A stretch of DNA of 16,365 bases from DASRHY01 sp046765875 (GTDB lineage: Bacteria > Actinomycetota > Actinomycetes > Propionibacteriales > Kribbellaceae): contig JBKPSJ010000179.1 in the NCBI GenBank assembly GCA_046765875.1, positions 1-16,365 on the forward strand. The letters run 5' to 3'. Under the pieces are notes generated by a model. It saw only the letters and a list, made by a program, of their open reading frames with translations. It searched no databases and was not told the origin of the DNA. Shown in pieces: positions 14,064 through 16,365 of the stretch. Position 1 is the stretch's first letter, and the number at the start of each line of letters is the position of its first letter. Both the position numbers and the translations under genes were made by a program.

Positions 14064-14954
14064 TCAGAGGTACAGGCCGATTCCCACGGTGACGGCCCAG
14101 GCCAGTCCGGTGAGGAGCAGGACCGGGTCGCGGAAGAGATCGGCCTCGGGTCGTTCGCCGTGTCCCGCGGAGACGAGCAGGGCGTAACGCAGTAGTCCGG
14201 TCAGGAACGGTACGAAGGACAGCGCCAGCGGAGCGCTGTGCATGTCCGGGCCAAGGTACTGGTACGCCCAGAGGCCATAGGACAACGAGGTCCCCAGTAG
14301 CGAGACTGTGAGGAGCTGGTCGAGCCAGGTCGCCGTGTACGCCGGACCCGCGAACCGCTTCGAGCCCAGTTGCGCACGGCGTTTGCCGGCCACCAGGAAC
14401 AGCGCCCCGAACAGCGAGACCGCGAGGAACCAGGTGGACAGCGGGATTCCGGTCGCCGTGCCTCCGGCGACGGCTCGCAGCACGAATCCGAGTGCCACCA
14501 CGACGACGTCGACGACTGCCACCTGCTTGAGCCAGTAGACGTACAGCAGACTCGTGACCAGGTAGAAGGCGCCGATTCCGAGCGTCGGGGTGCCGAGCGT
14601 CGAGGCACAGGCCAGGCCGACGAGGCCGGTGACCAGTCCCCAGACCCAGGCCGTTGCGGGTGAGACCGCACCGCCGGCGACCGGCCGGTTTCGCTTGCGT
14701 GGATGGCGGCGATCGTCGGCGGCGTCCTGGACGTCGTTGAACGCATAGACCGCGACCGACAGCAGTACGAACGAGAACGCTGCGACGGTGGCTCTGAGCA
14801 GCAGGTCCGGCCGGTCGAGGACGCCTGCCGCGGCCGGTGCGGCGTACACCATCAGACCTTTGTGCCACTGCTGCGGCCGGCTTAGCCGGACCAGCGACCA
14901 CGCGGTCGACGGCCGCCGTACCTCGACCTCCTCCAGTACACGGGCGGTGGTCAT
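14064..14954 (-). CDS. UbiA-family prenyltransferase, decaprenyl-phosphate phosphoribosyltransferase type
   Basis: 296 residues with about eight to nine membrane helices. The first aspartate motif, NDVQDAADDRRHPRKRNRP (73-91), and the RPQQWHKGLMVYAAP lead-in (26-40) are those of decaprenyl-phosphate 5-phosphoribosyltransferases (Rv3806c-like). These transfer phosphoribose from PRPP to polyprenyl phosphate on the way to decaprenyl-phosphoryl arabinose. The KRRAQL segment after helix five is also typical. Other UbiA sugar-phosphate or quinone roles cannot be excluded. I set the start at ATG 14954-14952, which overlaps the upstream gene's TGA as ATGA. The frame is open further upstream to 15686, but that part is shadow of the neighbouring gene. 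The cluster with GT4 and phosphodiester-glycosidase genes points to lipid-linked sugar metabolism in the envelope. Confidence 0.85.
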   Translation of the reverse strand: MTTARVLEEVEVRRPSTAWSLVRLSRPQQWHKGLMVYAAPAAAGVLDRPDLLLRATVAAFSFVLLSVAVYAFNDVQDAADDRRHPRKRNRPVAGGAVSPATAWVWGLVTGLVGLACASTLGTPTLGIGAFYLVTSLLYVYWLKQVAVVDVVVVALGFVLRAVAGGTATGIPLSTWFLAVSLFGALFLVAGKRRAQLGSKRFAGPAYTATWLDQLLTVSLLGTSLSYGLWAYQYLGPDMHSAPLALSFVPFLTGLLRYALLVSAGHGERPEADLFRDPVLLLTGLAWAVTVGIGLYL

Positions 14955-15844
14955 GGCTTGGCCGTGACGTAGAAGAAGTCGCGCTGGTCGGCGTCGAGGT
15001 ACCGATCGGCCGGCGAGTTCATCGAGTCGAGCAGCCGGCGGCTGATGATCGCGCCGTCCCTGCCCTGCCGATGGATGCCGAAGCTGACCATCGCGGGACG
15101 GATGTCGAGCTCCATGCCCTGTTCGATGCCGGCGGCACGCATCGCGTGGGCGAAGGTCGCCAGGGTCATTCCATGCCCGGCGACGTACACAAGGTTGCCG
15201 TGGGCATCGGTACCGACGCCGGAGCGCCAGGTGTACTGGAACTGGCTGCGGGCCGATCCCCAGCGCCCATCGGCGGTGTTCGCCAGCCCGTCGGCGATCT
15301 TGCCGTTCACGATCACCATGTCGAGGTTCTGCCGTACAGCGACCACGCGTGGCGTCATCGCGACATCGTGGTTCCGGGCGCCGATCCGCGCCGATCCGTC
15401 GGCATAGATCACGATCGAGGCCCGGTCGTCGACGAGCGGCACGGCATGGCTCCACGCGGTCCACCAGCCACCCTTCGCGTCGCGAATCTTGAAGCCGGAG
15501 TTGAAGGTCGCGACCAGGTCCGGCAGCGCGCGCACCGGGACGCTGTATCCCAGCGGTGAGGGCATTCCGGGTACGGGTTGGCGGGTGCCGGGCATCAGGT
15601 GGATCGCGTCGACCGTACGGGGGAAGAGCGCTGCGGCCGCGATCACCGGAAGATGCCGCGGATCCGGCCGGAGCCAGGTCGTCCACAACACGGCCCGGCC
15701 GTTCCTGCGCTCGGCCGTCCAGTGCCCCTCACCGGCCAGCGATTTGACATCGGGTACCAGACCGACCTGGGGAAGACCTGCGCGCCCGGCAGCTCGCGGC
15801 GGCAGCGAGCCGACCGGGTCGCGTACCTGGTGGAGCCGGATCAT
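14951..15844 (-). CDS. Phosphodiester glycosidase (NAGPA-like) domain protein without a visible signal peptide
   Basis: 297 residues. The NAGPA/phosphodiester-glycosidase fold is seen from about residue 110: ATFNSGFKI (112-120), ASIVIYADGSARIG (142-155), VVAVRQNLDMVIVNGK (167-182), TDAHGNLVYVAGHGMTLATFAHAM (212-235), and MELDIRPAMVSF (244-255), the position of the family's L-D-G-G-like closing motif. Family enzymes remove sugar from phosphodiester-linked glycans (mammalian uncovering enzyme, bacterial teichoic or capsule-type polymers). The N-terminal 100 residues have no hydrophobic segment, though such proteins are normally exported; no alternative upstream ATG, GTG or TTG was found in frame. 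The start ATG 15844 overlaps the GT4 stop as ATGA, and its own stop overlaps the UbiA start the same way. Family call reasonable; substrate unknown. Confidence 0.75.
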   Translation of the reverse strand: MIRLHQVRDPVGSLPPRAAGRAGLPQVGLVPDVKSLAGEGHWTAERRNGRAVLWTTWLRPDPRHLPVIAAAALFPRTVDAIHLMPGTRQPVPGMPSPLGYSVPVRALPDLVATFNSGFKIRDAKGGWWTAWSHAVPLVDDRASIVIYADGSARIGARNHDVAMTPRVVAVRQNLDMVIVNGKIADGLANTADGRWGSARSQFQYTWRSGVGTDAHGNLVYVAGHGMTLATFAHAMRAAGIEQGMELDIRPAMVSFGIHRQGRDGAIISRRLLDSMNSPADRYLDADQRDFFYVTAKP

Positions 15845-16365
15845 GTCGGCAGTACAGCCGACTGACGCTGAGAGATTCCGGTGAGAGTGGACACGCTGGG
15901 TGCACCGGCCGAGGCATAGGCCCGCAGATGCTGGTCGATCACGACGTCCCAGGACATCGCGGGCAGGGTCGCACGGTTGTGTGCCTGCATCCTCCGCAGC
16001 AGGGCCGGTTGCGTCAGCATCGCTACCGTCGCCGAGGCCAGCGCCTGGTCGTCGCCGGCCAGGAACCCCTCGACTCCGCCGCGGACGAACTCACCCACGC
16101 CGCCGGACGCCATGGCCACGACCGGGAGTCCGGCACAGCGCGCCTCGAGCGCGGCGATGCCGAACGACTCGAGCCGCGCCGGCGCCAGGTAGACGTCCGC
16201 CTGCGAGTAGATCCGCTGGATCTCAGGCCTGCTCAGCCTTCCGGGCAGCCCGACCCAGGACGACAACCCCAGCCGCCGAACGGCGCGTTCGACGCCCCCG
16301 CGCCGCGGACCGTCGCCTATGACGACGGCCCGCAGCGGTACTTCCGGTGGAACCTGCTCGCGGAT
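15841..16365 (-). CDS. GT4-family glycosyltransferase, C-terminal part (enters from the right edge)
   Basis: 175 codons open from the window edge to the stop at 15841-15843; the N-terminal domain lies outside. VVIGDGPRRGGVERAVRRLG, then WVGLPGRLSRPEIQRIYSQADVYLAPA and ESFGIAALEARCAGLPVVA, are the nucleotide-sugar-binding C-terminal Rossmann half of GT-B retaining glycosyltransferases. The E-x7-E motif (ESFGIAALE) is intact, followed by GGVGEFV and a GDDQALASAT helix. It probably works on the cytoplasmic membrane face, adding a sugar to a lipid or polymer acceptor. It is the first visible gene of a coupled minus-strand operon; its TGA overlaps the next gene's ATG. Confidence 0.9.
   Translation of the reverse strand: MREQVPPEVPLRAVVIGDGPRRGGVERAVRRLGLSSWVGLPGRLSRPEIQRIYSQADVYLAPARLESFGIAALEARCAGLPVVAMASGGVGEFVRGGVEGFLAGDDQALASATVAMLTQPALLRRMQAHNRATLPAMSWDVVIDQHLRAYASAGAPSVSTLTGISQRQSAVLPT

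Noticed and set aside
14955..15686. A 540-codon frame that extends the UbiA gene upstream
   Set aside because: The extra N-terminal part is low-complexity arginine-rich sequence lying entirely over the phosphodiester-glycosidase gene. The ATGA overlap at 14951-14954 gives the normal UbiA length and start.
1..16365. tRNA, rRNA, CRISPR array, transposase or IS ends
   Set aside because: No cloverleaf-like segment, regular short repeats, transposase motif or paired terminal repeats were seen on reading both strands. A computational scan could still find a diverged one.

Overview
This is a high-GC window from what looks like a soil-type actinomycete. The signs are GC-rich codons, frequent GTG starts, an SARP/AfsR-type giant regulator, an anti-sigma-antagonist (STAS) gene, a UbiA enzyme of the decaprenyl-phosphate phosphoribosyltransferase type, and leaderless-looking promoters. 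I cannot name the genus from sequence alone.

Layout, left to right. (1) 1-2690, all minus strand: the 5' part of a STAS-domain gene that runs off the left edge; a tightly coupled pair made of a ChrB-N-domain protein and a small DUF1232 membrane protein, with a palindrome over the ChrB-like start codon; and a geranylgeranyl-reductase-like flavoprotein. (2) 2691-4029: a spacer with no recognised gene, a perfect 16-bp hairpin terminator, and a secreted CHRD-DUF3455 two-domain protein. (3) 4313-6532, plus strand: one open frame joining the ATPase half of a LuxR/MalT-like regulator to a membrane-anchored alpha/beta hydrolase; this looks like a recombination chimera. (4) 6786-11526, minus strand: a 1081-aa SARP-BTAD-ATPase-TPR regulator followed 76 bp later by a berberine-bridge-type FAD oxidoreductase. 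(5) 11802-12574, plus strand: a small decayed phage tail/lysis cassette in which three successive genes each show a frame break. The last is a peptidoglycan amidase whose N- and C-terminal halves survive in different frames, with the middle deleted. (6) 12909-14057, plus strand: a membrane-anchored HtrA-type serine protease with one PDZ domain. (7) 14064-16365, minus strand: a translationally coupled cell-envelope operon (GT4 glycosyltransferase, phosphodiester-glycosidase-like protein, UbiA prenyltransferase) that enters from the right edge and meets the protease gene tail to tail with only 6 bp between stops.

The genes form separate transcription units. Functional links I would defend are the GT4/NAGPA-like/UbiA operon (lipid-linked sugar or envelope polymer work), the regulator/oxidoreductase pair, and the ChrB-N/DUF1232 pair. 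The strongest unusual signals are the phage lysis remnant with its reconstructable deletion and the ATPase-hydrolase chimera. I found no rRNA, tRNA, CRISPR array or insertion sequence.
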